A stretch of DNA of 64,000 bases from Gyromitra esculenta. Lineage: Eukaryota; Ascomycota; Pezizomycetes; Pezizales; Discinaceae. Positions 1 to 11,316 of the stretch are shown here, in pieces. The translations under genes and the position numbers were made by a program. How positions within the stretch are numbered: the stretch's first letter is position 1; each line of letters opens with the position of its first letter. Under the pieces are notes generated by a model. That model searched no databases and was not told the DNA's origin. It worked only from the letters and a program-made list of their open reading frames with translations. Where the stretch lies: positions 372,001-436,000 of the forward strand of contig JBCAML010000002.1 in the NCBI GenBank assembly GCA_038503075.1, read 5' to 3'.

Positions 1-2182
1 CCGATAAAGTTTCGAGGTGAGACATTACATTACACTGTATTCGTGGCATAACAAGGTGGGTATGAGCGTTGAACAAAGAAAAATTTCCTCGGCAACCGTT
101 ACCAATGCAAACTTAGACGTTTATCTCTTACGCCGGGAGTTATGCGGGTATGAACAGCTCGGGTCTTTGTCTCGCTAGCCAACGAAAAGCCTATTCTACA
201 ATTTCCCGAGTCCCTGATGAATGACAGAAGCACAAACCTTTATAGAATATGAAAGCAGAATTTTATATCAGGCGATTAATATGACGCTACGCCGTACTCT
301 ACTCTCACAAAACTTAAAAGGAGCTTGGAATTTGGGGGATCGTGGGAGTTGTTTCGGGTTCGATAGCTGGGCCTTTTTCGGAGATAATTCCTTTGATCAC
401 CAACGGCTTGTATCCGATATGAACATACTTCAATAGTCATCTTGAGAGTAAAAATCTCATCCTCAGACCACATTTCCTCTATGCTAAATTAGTAGGGCTT
501 TTAGGATTCAATAACCTACGACGGCTTTAGTCGAGCGAGGTGTACGAGCCCCATATTGATTACCATTAAGCCGAATTACTCGGGCCTCCGCAGCCGCAAA
601 CACTTTGAACCGGTTTAAGAATCTTCAACCACGTCCTCGGATTCAACGTGGCAAGTCAGCCCATCGTCGCAATCAGCTCCCTGAGCCTTTTATATAAGTG
701 TGCTGTTGGTCGGATAGACGCGTCACCGAGATAGCTGATGAAATCCAAACAAAGACGAACTCTAAGCTACCAGCAAACCCCTTAGATTGCTTGCACTCTG
801 CTATCTGTAGAAAGCCGTGTTGGCGGTTTGGGCCACAGCCGCTGGACGGAGTTTGACTGACTAAGACAAAGAATCACTAGTTAGCCATCTTTTTCTTTTC
901 TTTTCTTTTCCCTTTAAAAACAACTTATGAGCAGATGCTTCCAGGTTTTGCCTGAGATGCGGGGGACACGCCGAAGAGTAGCCTAAGTGTAAACGTGCAG
1001 AGACTTTCTTGCACTTCCGCCTCAAATGCAAGATTTCGCCTTGAGTTAAAACTCTTATTATCATCCCTCGGTGCCCTGGTGCCTGATTGAGGAGCCCAAA
1101 GGAAAAAAAAGGATTCCTAGTGTAGTTATCAGTTGTCACATTATCGCTCTCTTGCCCTGCTCTGCGGTGCCCTTATCTTCAATGAGTCAACATAAAATGT
1201 AATAATTCTTGACCTGAGAGGGCATTTTTCAAATGGCTATTATGACTCTTCATCTCAGGAAACCATCTAGAGTAGTGTTCATGAAGCTTGGGTCAAGCCT
1301 ACATCTAGTGTCTTGGGCAATAACCATGGAGCTGCCAAGCCGACCTCGATTCACTGGAGCTTGATCTCAAATGGGATGGGGCTATTGAGAATTAAAAAAG
1401 CACTAATTGTGGTAAGTAGAGAATCTCCAACAGCTACATTGGAATATTTAGAACCAGCTAGTCGCTAGTAGCTATTGATGGTTCAGCTTAAGCGCGCAGG
1501 CAAGACGCTTAAATCCCATAGATTTGTATCCCTCTACCCAAAGGATTGAGGGCCAATTGCAAGAGACTAAGATCTAGTTTACTGCATGGAACAAGATCTT
1601 GAATTGGAGTGCTATCAAGTAAGTCAGCAAGTCAGAGCAAAGGGAATCGCAAATCTGACGAGCAGGAAACATATCATCTTTTGCAGAGCCAAGACGCCAG
1701 TGGAAAGATAGAGTTTCGTCCATTCGATTCCGAGGACGTGATCGTGATATGCGACATTTCAATGCACAGCCCACGAGCTTCTGGGCGTCTCTGCCTGCAA
1801 TTGGCTGAGCTACACACGATGTCTGGCTCGACAGCGCAGCCAGTGAAGCAGACCCAGCGGGCCGTGTAACCAGCGGCTGCTCGTACGCCAAGACGGCGAC
1901 AGGATTGGAGACGGGGGATGTCTTAGCCGTTGTAACCGAAACCGGCTCAGTTCGTGGGCCATCAACCTACGTCGACAACTCGCTGGAACTTGCTTGAGAG
2001 AACGGCTTTTAAAAGCCGGCTTGAGTCGACCCTCTTCCCCGAGCTCTCTCTTGCCTGCCTGTCTGCCTGTCTGCCTGCCAGGGTTGTTGCTGTCTGTACT
2101 GTACTGCCAAGGGCCTGCCTACTCAAGCATATAACGCGCACATCCTTCCTCCCAAGTCCCGCTTTCCTCTCAGCAGATCGAC
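1..2182. other. intergenic region, no gene recognised
   Basis: Both strands are broken by frequent stops. The few open stretches, such as 861-1139 on the minus strand and 1574-1891 on both strands, show no domain, splice structure or codon pattern I can support. The last 200 bases become pyrimidine-rich, with repeated CTGCC units near 2050-2080, and look like the promoter and 5' leader of the gene starting at 2183. Confidence 0.6.
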
Positions 2183-2572
2183 ATGTCCTCCTACCCCAAC
2201 ATCCATTCAATCAACAAAGAAACCGGGCTCGACGGTCGCTCTCTTCTCCCGCTCTCACAGACACCCCGGAAGCCTAAGTCTAAATCTGCGCGGATGAAAA
2301 ACACCATCAGAGCCATAATCCACCCTGTTCGAACCCGTCGGGAGAAAAAAGCCAGGAAAAACGAGTTGAAGCAGAGAGAAGAAGTGGAACGAGTGGCAAA
2401 TATCGATGACTTTCTAGCATGTGGGAGGTTAGTCTCTACCCGACCATCATAGAACTCTCTAGACAACCCTGGTGCTCTTGGTAGCTTTGATATTAACGCT
2501 GGTACTCACAAAATAAGCAGAATATACTACCATGATCAACTACATAACCCATTTGCGAATCCTCGACACTAA
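2183..2572 (+). CDS. small basic protein of unknown function, two exons
   Basis: I do not recognise a named family. Exon 1 (2183-2427) starts at an ATG behind a pyrimidine-rich leader. It encodes a Ser/Pro/Lys-rich head and then a very basic stretch (MKNTIRAIIHPVRTRREKK), followed by a short Lys/Glu-rich helix and NIDDFLACG. Reading straight on gives a stop at 2452. A donor GTTAGT at 2428 with a branch-like ATTAACG and an acceptor at 2517 or 2520 joins instead to a 52-nt exon reading IYYHDQLHNPFANPRH and stopping at 2570-2572, for 98 or 99 residues. The aromatic, histidine-containing tail looks more like conserved protein than random translation, which is why I prefer the spliced form. The basic helix suggests nucleic-acid or membrane-surface contact, but that is inference. 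The choice between the two acceptors, one codon apart, is open. Confidence 0.55.
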
Positions 2573-5500
2573 ACGGCTCAAGAGCTCTATGTTCTTCGAC
2601 TGTGCGGACAGTCCCCCGACATGGCGCCAAGCCTGACCACCAATCCTCCCTTTCGTTTGCCAGCACATCATCATCCAATTGAAGCTCGGGACTTATTACT
2701 GGACTTAACAACACTGTACCTTTTTTCTTCTTCTTAATTTCGACTGTATTATATTTGGAGGGGGGTTTAAGGCGCTGTCTATAGGTTGGAATTTGGGACT
2801 TTTATTGGATTGATTTTACTCGCTTTAGCGGATTCTTTTTTTACAATCGCTTGCTTACTTTCAATTTCTTGTGTCTAATTTTTGTCACTTTCGATGTTAC
2901 CAACGAGTTTCCTTTTTCTTTCTGTCTTGCGCGCTTCTAGCGGAAATCATGCATAGGAATTCAACGATTTCAAGTTCATGCGTTCCCGGAGTGTTGGGTC
3001 GAACCTACTAGTACCGCGGAGATGGAGTCTGTTCGGCTTGGTGGTACTCTTAACTTACAGCTAGGCCGCGTCATAAGCATTAGGGTTAACAAGTAGGAGA
3101 ATCTAGCCAAATTCTGTGGATGGAGTATACGATGCGGAGGGGAGAAGGTTGTTCTCAAGGGGTTTCAGGTGTTAGATCGAGCAAGCTTTATTTTCTCGCT
3201 AATATTATTTGGAATTGGTACTAATTTTTCCCCTCGTTCTGTACTCTCTGAGATTCCGTACCACACACTGCTGTACGCACGTTACCAATACAAACCCATT
3301 TTATGCATATTTCAGCCGCAAAAGTGCAAAAAACAGTTACCCCCCGAAGAAGCAAAGTCGAGGACTTCCTTCTGGGCACCACCGCCAGTTTTCACCCCGC
3401 CTTGTTATTAATAGAAGTTCCACCGATTCTGTGGACCGAAAGATTCTGCAGGTGCTTCTCGATAACGGTATCTTCCGAGTATATATGACGAACGGGAAAT
3501 CGCTAGAAGGGTTCATGATCCAGTAAAGCAGCCAAGCTCCAGCATGGTCATCTCCTCCAGGAAACCAACACTCGAGAATATTGGTCACTACATGTAATCC
3601 AGAGTTATATAGGTTTTGCTCGTGCGACATGAGTGTAACTCGGGTGTCACAGATATACTCAGGGAATCTAATATGTTTTGTACCGGAAGATCTCGGTCGT
3701 AACAGAAGCTTCGAAGGTTTACGGTCATGCATCCCGCGGTTAATATCCAACGGATTGAAAGTTACTATATTAGAACTACAGTCGCTCGAGACTAGGTATT
3801 TTGAAGAGGAAGACTTACCTCCACGAGAATAATTACGCATTTCGGTGGGAGTGCGAGTTTCCGTTTGTCCCGACCACATGTATCTTCCCTGCATGTCTGC
3901 TTTCTATATATCTGTGGCTTCTTTAGACAAGTTTTCCCCCCCCCCAAACACCCCCTCAAAGCACGCCATGTTCTATTTTTACCCTCCCTTTTACCTCCAT
4001 CTTCGCCGCCAGTTAGAGCGGCAGAATAGTTTTCTTGGGGAAGGTCCAAGTCGAGTGGCATATGAATAACTCTTGATTTTTTTAAAACATTAGATGTTCC
4101 CCCACTGGAGGATGGGGATAAGTGACAAGTCAATTCTCCGCTGTATTTTATTATTTGATCTATTTCAAGACTCTTCCGTGGAACTCTGTCCCGTAGAATC
4201 AGACAACTAGAGTAGTTGCTTTTCTTTTTTTCGTAATTGTACATACGTGGAATCGATCTTGCAATCATTGAGCTATCTCTCACCAAGCCTAGCCCGTACA
4301 ATCATGGATATCGATCGCTAAGGAAGCGTAACCTTTCAATTATGGTGCCATTAGCCTGAAGCCATGGTGGTCGGGTGATGTTTAATCGCCGAATGTGTTC
4401 TATTTGCTAGAAGAAGTTTCTCGACGATTGCTTTGTACATCATCCGATTAGTTGGGGTGTAATATAATGTAGATAGAACACGACTCACTCACCGCGGTGG
4501 ACTTAGGGAAACTTGAAGTTCTTATTAGTAGTTCGGGAGCCCACCTCCAGCGCATAGAGATTATGGCTTCCGACATAGTCTTAAACTTCTTGGCAATTTG
4601 AGGGCTGCGATGAGCCATCTAGACAGCTATATGGGCCATATGGCTGTATGTAGGGACACCAGGATGCTGACGAGAAATTTTGAGGCCGTCATCAGTTCTC
4701 GATTCTTACGAAAAGTAGTTCACTCGAGGAATCACAGAGTACTGACGTGTGAGAAAGGATTTCTCATGAAGCAGTACGGCTGCCCCGTTGTTGTACTACA
4801 CGCACTTGTAACCAACCTATCATTAAGATTATTATTCTGTGAGATTGGAAAAACTCGTAAGAAAGCTTGTTAGAAAGCCTTTGAATGATGGATGGAGATT
4901 ACCTCTACACAGAACTTCTTTTAACCTCTGCTATTGTGACTCGTCCCAACATATACCTCCCAAAGAACCCAGAAACTCAAACTGTTACCCACGAAACCTT
5001 AACACTGCGGCTTGTAAGGCTGAAGTTGCGAAAGTAAAAGCTGTGATAATATTTGAGTAGTCGAGAACCGTTGCCGGTCATCAGAACATGGAGGCGAGCA
5101 CCCCCTTATCTTTCTCTGGCTTCACCTCAGACTCGTGGACTAGCATATCTCCCGTAGCATGTGCTTCTAGCCGTAAGACCACTTCTTTCTATCAAGCAGC
5201 TGGATACAATATTACAGCTATACTGTTTTCTATTCTCTCATGACAGCTGTCAGCTAGGTAAACAAATCCATTTGTCTTGATGGTAAGAAATGTTCTCACT
5301 CCGAAGTTGAGTTACCATTAGACTTGACGCTTCTGTATGTTAACGCAGTATCCTACACGCTTCTAAGATATCCCTTTCGAAGACAAAGCTCTTAAATTAT
5401 CCACCAAAGCAGCGAATTCGTCCATCGTCTGTCCAAGGAGGTACGATTACTATTGTCTGATATAAAGTCGAGGTGCAGAAAAGACTATGGCTACCGACGT

Positions 5501-5739
5501 CAACTTCGCCTATGTACAACATTCAGACGGGATTTTTCTTCTTTCTCAAACAAGTACTCACCCGACACTCCCTCGAGGCATGCTGCAACTTCATGCTAAG
5601 CACAGAGGGGCCTTAAAACACGCGAGCTCATAAGCTCCTTTGATCCCACTAGTTCATCCCTCTACATAGCATGTCCAGTGAAGAATCCTACAATCTTCTA
5701 GCATCCGTTTGACACTAAACCCCTTATATTTCAACCTCT
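2573..5739. other. intergenic region, no gene recognised
   Basis: About 3.2 kb without supportable coding sequence. Open frames at 3337-3894 (-), 3792-4301 (-) and 4598-4873 (+) have no recognisable domain, no plausible start context and biased composition, so I treat them as chance. One TACATGTA palindrome lies at 3589. Confidence 0.55.
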
Positions 5740-6048
5740 ATGACGTCATCACTAGATAATATCTATAAATTCGAGCCCGCCATGACCGCCACGACAGTAG
5801 AACAGAGTACTGGCTGGAGCACAAATCACCCAGTGGAGAAGATCAAGTGCAAGGGTTGCTGCAGCGATTTTTGCGGTTCAGTCTTTACAAGTATTAGTCA
5901 AGCCTTTGCAGCTTTTGTAGGGTGTTTCGCCTATTGCGGAGATTTGTGTGGGGAGCTTGTGGGGGACTCGTGTTTAGGGTGTTGCGATTGTTGTGGATAT
6001 TGTTGTTCTTGTGAAGATATGAGAAGAAACAGGCCTAGGGAGAGATGA
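5740..6048 (+). CDS. cysteine-rich small protein of unknown function
   Basis: A 102-residue single-exon ORF. After a polar N-terminal 35 residues it carries 15 cysteines in about 60 residues, in clusters: KCKGCC, FC, GCFAYC, DLC, then a dense run of the type CLGCCDCC followed by YCCSC. Between the clusters is a mildly hydrophobic stretch (about residues 50-70). The protein ends in a basic tail (RNRPRER). There is no N-terminal signal peptide, so it is probably cytosolic or membrane-attached, for example through acylated cysteines. Metal binding of the metallothionein kind is another possibility. Neither role is proven by sequence. A second in-frame ATG lies 14 codons downstream and would remove only polar residues. 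It has no close neighbour and no visible intron. I cannot assign a family. Confidence 0.6.
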   Translation: MTSSLDNIYKFEPAMTATTVEQSTGWSTNHPVEKIKCKGCCSDFCGSVFTSISQAFAAFVGCFAYCGDLCGELVGDSCLGCCDCCGYCCSCEDMRRNRPRER

Positions 6049-6824
6049 CGCCACGCGCAGGTACGTATTTCATGGAGGATTATTGTATTTGGTATTGATG
6101 TGGCGATGTGGGGGGGCTAGCTGCGAGATGAAGAGACACGTTATGACGGTCAAAGTAGGGAGTATTCTCGTCGCCTCTTTATCTTTGGAGTGCTTGATCA
6201 ACTGATATATCTTTGTGATCCTAGTCCCGTGTTGGAGTTTTAGGTTTCCTATGGGGTCCTTGGTGTAGTTATTTCTCCAACCGGGGGATAATTTGGTGGA
6301 TTTGTCGTCATTCCGGTTGTCAAGAGGCCTTCAGGGTAGTAGATTCTCATGTGAAGTACATGTACATGTACATGCAGCAGCGAAGGCCTGTGTTGGGAAG
6401 GGAGTGGGTCTATAACATAAATCTCTGCAATAGCTTGTTTCGATCGGCTTTGGGATGGTTGTTGGTAGAATCTGCGGAGGAATATTGAAGTCTGAATACA
6501 TTCTTTGGTTGGCTCTCGAGGGACTTAGTTGAGATGAGGTTCATGCAAGCTCATTAGGGATCACGGAACAAGGTTTTTCCGAAAAGTTTAACCCTACGAA
6601 GTTATCCCCGCATATGTGACAAGGGTTTTTTCTAACCTCCATAACTTCGCCGTAGATCCCACCCCCAAGTTCCCAGGGGCTTCAGGTTTTATATAAGCCA
6701 TATACCACGAAACCCCCGCCCTCTTCGTTATTTTGTTCCCTATTTCTTTACAATAAATAGCTCTCCAAGCGAATACGTACCACTATACAAGTAACTACAT
6801 ACATACATACATATCAATTTCAAC
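6049..6824. other. intergenic region upstream of the decarboxylase gene
   Basis: Holds two overlapping TACATGTA palindromes (6357-6370) and, near its end, a TATA box and several AGGGG/CCCCT stress-element-like pentamers. No ORF is supported. Confidence 0.6.
6690..6697 (+). promoter_or_regulatory. TATA box of the decarboxylase gene
   Basis: The sequence TATATAAG lies about 130 bases before the ATG at 6825. The leader between them is rich in ATACATAC repeats and pyrimidines, as usual for fungal promoters. Confidence 0.5.
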
Positions 6825-8446
6825 ATGTCCCCCCAATCTACTCTCCCCGAAAATTCCATGTCCATATCTCCTGATGAGCTTACCTCCCTCCTCTCCACTC
6901 TCCAGACTACCATACTATCAACCTACCTCCCCACTACTTCACCGCCGATTCTTCCCGCTACCTCAACTCTTCAAAACGCATCCTCCACCCTCCCCCAATC
7001 CCTCCCTACTAATGGCCTCGGAGCAACCACCCTTATATCTCACCTCCTAACCGACCTCCTCCCTGCATTCAACGCCTCTTCAAATTCCCCCCACTACTAT
7101 GGGTTTGTAACTGGTGGTGTTACTCCTGCTGCCCTCCTCGCTGATATTCTTGTCTCCCTCGCCGACCAAAACGTCCATGTTCATCTCCCCGCCGATACAC
7201 TCTCAACCAAAATCGAAGATCTCACGTTAGGGATGTTACTCGAGCTGTTTCATCTCGACAAGTCTGAGTGGCTCGGACGCACCTTCACCACCGGCGCAAC
7301 GGCCAGTAATATACTCGGTTTGGCATCTGGCCGCGAGTACCTTCTTCAGGATGCATTGAAGCGTGCTGGATACGAAGACGGCGAAAATTCAGTGGGCGAG
7401 CTCGGTATTCTTGGGGCTTGCATAGATGCCGGAGTGACAGGGATCCAAATCCTTTCCGCTGCAGCGCACAGCTCAATTGCGAAAGCAGCATCTGTAGTTG
7501 GTATTGGGCGAAAACAAATCCACAATATATCATGGTCTGACGAGCCGTGGGAATTTGATTTGGAGGAGCTCGAGGAGCGGCTAAGGGTTGGGAGGGAAAG
7601 GGGGATTGTGAGTATTGTGGTAGTAGGGTTTGGGGAGGTGAATACTGGGCGGTTTACGACCGGCCTGAGAGAGATCCGGAGGATTATAGATGAGTATGGC
7701 GGGTGGTTGCATGTTGATGCTGCATTTGGGATATTTGCAAGAGTGTTTCAGGGCGTGGAGGGAGAAATGGGAGAGGTTGCAGGGTGGGCTGATGGATTGG
7801 AATGTGCGGATAGTATTACTGCGGATGGACATAAGCTTCTCAATGTGGTGAGTTACTGAACCAAATCGCTTTTCTGGTTAAACACTATATTAAAACTCGT
7901 CATTTTCAGCCATACGATTGTGGCTTCTTTTTTACCCGTGCCCCTGCTCTACTTCAATCTATATTCGTCAACACCGCTCCGTACCTCGCTGCGCCGCCCT
8001 CCACCCTCAATACCATTCCATCCCCATTAAACATCGGCCTTGAGAACTCCAGGCGCTTCCGCGCCCTTCCTGCTTACGCTTCTCTCACCGCTTATGGTTC
8101 CTCAGGGTACCGTGGCATGGTGACCCGGTTGATTCTTCACGCAAGAGGCATCGCAAGACACATCTACAACCACCCTGCATACGATCTTCTCCCGACTGGC
8201 GAAGAGGACGACGAAGATGCTGTTATAGGGAAGATTTTTATGGTGGTTCTTTTTAGAGCTAAGGAAGAGAAGGTGAATAAAGTGCTAAAGGAGAGGATTA
8301 ATGCGAGTGGAAAGATCTACGTGAGTGGGACTATGTGGGATGGGCGAGAGGCGGTGAGAATTGCGGTGGGTAATTGGAGGGTTAGTGCAGGGGATGAGGG
8401 GTGGGAAGTTGTGAAAGGGGTTCTAGAAAGTGTTTTGGTGGATTAG
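6825..8446 (+). CDS. group II PLP-dependent decarboxylase (aromatic amino acid/tyrosine decarboxylase-like)
   Basis: Two exons, 6825-7847 and 7910-8446, give 519 residues. The 62-nt intron has GTGAGT and TTTTCAG borders in phase 0. The joined product restores the signature ADGHKLLNV-PYDCGFFF, in which the lysine forms the Schiff base with pyridoxal phosphate. Other family marks are the SPHYYGFVTGG segment, GRTFTTGATASN in the cofactor site and HVDAAFG with the cofactor-binding aspartate. The enzyme should decarboxylate an aromatic or related amino acid to the amine with release of CO2, in the cytosol since no targeting signal is seen. Substrate cannot be fixed from sequence. It belongs to the shorter fungal/bacterial branch rather than the animal DOPA decarboxylases. 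All key residues are present and the gene looks functional. Confidence 0.9.
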
Positions 8447-9355
8447 AGGGGTTTTTGCTTATAGACTTTGGGAAGAATTGCTGCAGGTCACGGTGAATCA
8501 CTCGACAAGTGGAACTTTTCGAATTTATGGAATGTAATCAATTTCGATTCCCTAGAAATAGCGCAATGGAGTTAAGACACATCAGGACATGCGAATCCAG
8601 TCAGTGGGTGGGACTTCCTAAGGAATGCATGACAGCCAAACCCTTTGACTGCATTCTTCCATGCCACCATTCACCTTCGTTCTATTTGCGTCCTGGTATC
8701 CTGGTCATTTCCAACACGTGTATCAAGAAAGGGCAATATCAGAGCCGCAATAGGATCAAAAACCACGCCCCATAATAGCGCCAGAAAACAGTAATCTATC
8801 TCAAGGGGTATGAACGGCCCTTCGCTGGCAGCCAAGTTGAAATAATACTTAGCAGAAAGAACTTATGGATCAGCTTAAATTCCGCTTCGTTTATTTCTTA
8901 GCAGCCAATCTTCGTTCCACCCTCACCGCCAATAATCTCTCTACACCATGTTCCGAGATCCCGAGATCTACTCTATACGTAATCCCATCTTGAGATTTAT
9001 ATCTCAAAATTTAACACGTAAACTTAAGTTTCGAACCACGAGTGAGTTGGACGACTTGGGAATGATTGGTTGACTCGCTTATTACCCTAGTGGCCCAGGT
9101 CCCTGCCTTACAACTAGATCCGTATTTACTCGCATCGGTATAGAGAGGGCATATTACCGGCGCAGATAATTGTTCAAAGGGGAGTTTATCCCGCCTTGCT
9201 ACGGATTCACAAGATGAAAGTAGGATCAAAGTCAGATCCGAGTGACTGAGAGTGACTTGCGCCTCGGTTGCCGCCAGCGTTAGCTGGTCTGACCGAAAAC
9301 GGATTAGCTAGCGCAACACTGCCAAACCTGGTAACTAAGCGAAGCCACCCGCCGA

Positions 9356-9368
9356 TTCTCGAATCTTC
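9356..9368 (+). promoter_or_regulatory. heat-shock element
   Basis: TTC-tc-GAA-tc-TTC is a perfect three-unit alternating nGAAn array, the known binding site of trimeric Hsf1. It lies about 320 bases upstream of the small heat-shock protein start. Looser TTC/GAA units continue to about 9410. The position fits heat induction of the downstream gene. Confidence 0.65.
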
Positions 9369-9514
9369 TCCACAGTTCCACCAAACTCTTGAAACATCCT
9401 TCGTAATTCAGTCGTACACTCTCGAATCCCCGTGAACCTGACATATCAAGACACTTACACATCGTAAGAAGATACTAGAGAACTCGGGATGACTCTGACA
9501 ATGATAGATACAGG

Positions 9515-9522
9515 TTATAAAA
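9515..9522 (+). promoter_or_regulatory. TATA-like box of the small heat-shock gene
   Basis: TTATAAAA lies 167 bases before the ATG and 147 bases after the heat-shock element, just before a run of seven G residues. Confidence 0.45.
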
Positions 9523-9688
9523 CGGGGGGGTTTTCCCGTCACTAACACTTTCATCATCAGAAAATCAGAACACTAAGTCAAGCAAGCAAGCAAGCAACTC
9601 CTTCAAGCGAAAACTGTTCGAGCAATTATCATATCCAAACCTCTTTATCTCATACAAAAAAAACATACACATTTTTCGCACATCTAAA

Positions 9689-10252
9689 ATGCCTCACTTC
9701 GTCTACCCAATTCCCGCTGCCTTCTTCGGCTTCCCCGAACAGCAAAGGTCCTTTTCTCCTAAGTTTGACGTCCACGAAACCGACAAGGCTTACGTCCTCG
9801 AAGGCGAACTGGCGGGTCTAGAGAAGTCGAACCTGAGCATCGAGTTCACCGATCCCGTAACCCTCCTCATCAAGGGACGCATCGAAAAATCATACAAGAC
9901 TCCCTCAGAATCTCCTGCTGAGATCGCGAGACCTGCCACTCCACAATCTGAGTCAAGATCGTCCTCGCCAACTAGATCGCTGAAGCCAACTGTCGAAGAC
10001 GAGAACGAGGACGAGTCATCATCCAAACCAGCAGCCGCCGAGGCGCCGGTAAAGAAAACGGTTGGTGAGAAACAGAAGGAGTTCAGACCCAGACAATGGG
10101 TTTCTGAACGAAATATTGGTGGATTCCAGCGGTCATTTACATTCCCGGCCTTGATAGATCAGGATGCGGTAACGGCGGCTTTGGAGCACGGTGTTCTGAG
10201 GATAGTAGTGCCAAAGAGGGCACCAGTTACGAGGAGGATTGAGATCCAGTAG
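9689..10252 (+). CDS. small heat-shock protein, HSP20/Hsp30 type
   Basis: A 187-residue single-exon alpha-crystallin-domain chaperone. The domain begins at about residue 15 (FSPKFDVHETDKAYVLEGEL) with the usual strand pattern through about residue 70. It is interrupted by a roughly 60-residue Ser/Pro/Glu/Lys-rich linker and resumes at RQWVSERNIGGFQRSF. It ends with the hallmark GVLRIVVPK and a C-terminal IEI motif that docks neighbouring subunits. A split domain with a low-complexity insert is known for filamentous-fungal Hsp30 proteins. Expected role: an ATP-independent holdase for unfolded protein in the cytosol. The HSE upstream supports heat-inducible expression. The protein looks complete. 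Confidence 0.93.
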   Translation: MPHFVYPIPAAFFGFPEQQRSFSPKFDVHETDKAYVLEGELAGLEKSNLSIEFTDPVTLLIKGRIEKSYKTPSESPAEIARPATPQSESRSSSPTRSLKPTVEDENEDESSSKPAAAEAPVKKTVGEKQKEFRPRQWVSERNIGGFQRSFTFPALIDQDAVTAALEHGVLRIVVPKRAPVTRRIEIQ

Positions 10253-10725
10253 ATTTATGCTTGGTTGTTACTGTTACTATTAGTTTCTTAGTCTTTCTGC
10301 TGTACAACAGATAGTTTTATGTTTTTTGTTTTTTTTGAGCGTGGCTATTATTTGTTGGTTAGATTGCTTTTACGAGAGATTAATTTGAATAATACCATTT
10401 TATTACGATATCTTTTCTGCCTTGCCGCCAAAACTAGTATAAACATCCGTCCCACTTCATGATAATCAGCAATTCGCTATTGTTTCTCTCGCCGGCTGCT
10501 GCATCCTCTTGCCCACTACTCGTAGATCTTACCCGCCCCAAGCGGCGATCCAGCTCACTTGCGGATACGAGCAATTAGTACTTAACGGCTACCGTATGGT
10601 TAGGTATGACATCACCATAGCTCTTATCGCAAGGCTCACATATATATTTCTCTTTACGCCAGCTCTTATTTTCTATTCATTTTAAATCTCACCCCATTCT
10701 AAAAAAATTACAAATACCCATAGCA
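10253..10725. other. intergenic region between the HSP20 and NTF2-like genes
   Basis: T-rich 3' flank of the heat-shock gene, then the promoter of the next gene with a CATATATATTTC TATA-like stretch near 10640. No ORF is supported. Confidence 0.6.
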
Positions 10726-11316
10726 ATGGCCGATTACCAAGCCTTAAAATCCGCCGCCACGGCCCTCTGCACAGACTTTGCAGAAGGAAAAGCCGCGCCC
10801 ACGCTCCTCTCCCACTTCAGCGCCCACGAGTGTCCAATAGCAATCGAGCATGGCCTCAGCTGCCTCGCTCCGTTCCTGGGGCGTGAATTCAAGGGCGTGG
10901 GCGAAATCAAGGAGTACTTTCAATTACTGTCCGATCAGCTAACCTTTCGAAACATGGTGTTTGACGAGTACGTAGTTGACACGCAGCAGCTGAAGGTTTC
11001 TGTGAAGGGGGAAGCACGGTTTATTTGGACTTCGACTGGGGAGGCGTGGGATGAGACGTTCACGTATACGCTGGATTTTGTGAGGGAGGGTGGAAACACG
11101 TTGAAGGTGAGGAGGTATCAGGTCTGGGCGGATAGTGGCGCTGGTAAGTATTTCTTGTTATGGCGGTGGTTAATTACGGGTTAATTCTTTGGATGTGTCT
11201 TTGTATGCTGATTCTAGATGCGTGGGGGGTGTGTGTGTGGGATTTGTATAGCGTATCTAGCACAGACTGGCAAGCTTAGAGAGTGTTCTTCGAATGAAAG
11301 GAGGGGGTCGATATGA
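10726..11316 (+). CDS. NTF2/SnoaL-like fold protein
   Basis: Two exons, 10726-11143 and 11252-11316, give 160 residues. Reading through the donor gives a stop at 11182-11184 and an unlikely tail. The GTAAGT donor at 11144, CTGAT branch near 11208 and acceptor at 11250-11251 restore VWADSGAAYLAQTGKL, which matches how fungal members of this family continue. An earlier AG at 11216 also gives an open frame but a poor tail. The family forms a cone-shaped alpha+beta barrel of about 130-150 residues. Small fungal members of this type have no established reaction and could be enzymes or binding proteins. Trp and Tyr-rich strands such as EAWDETFTYTLDFV line the expected cavity. Cytosolic by lack of signals. 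Confidence 0.8.

Larger units (their letters stand above)
8447..9688. other. intergenic region containing the heat-shock gene promoter
   Basis: No gene is supported in the first 900 bases. The last 350 bases carry the heat-shock element and TATA-like box listed separately, followed by a leader with a tandem AAGC repeat near 9580-9596. Confidence 0.6.

Noticed and set aside
3337..4301. Two long minus-strand frames (185 and 169 codons)
   Set aside because: They overlap out of frame, lack domains, and their composition looks like chance reading of non-coding DNA.
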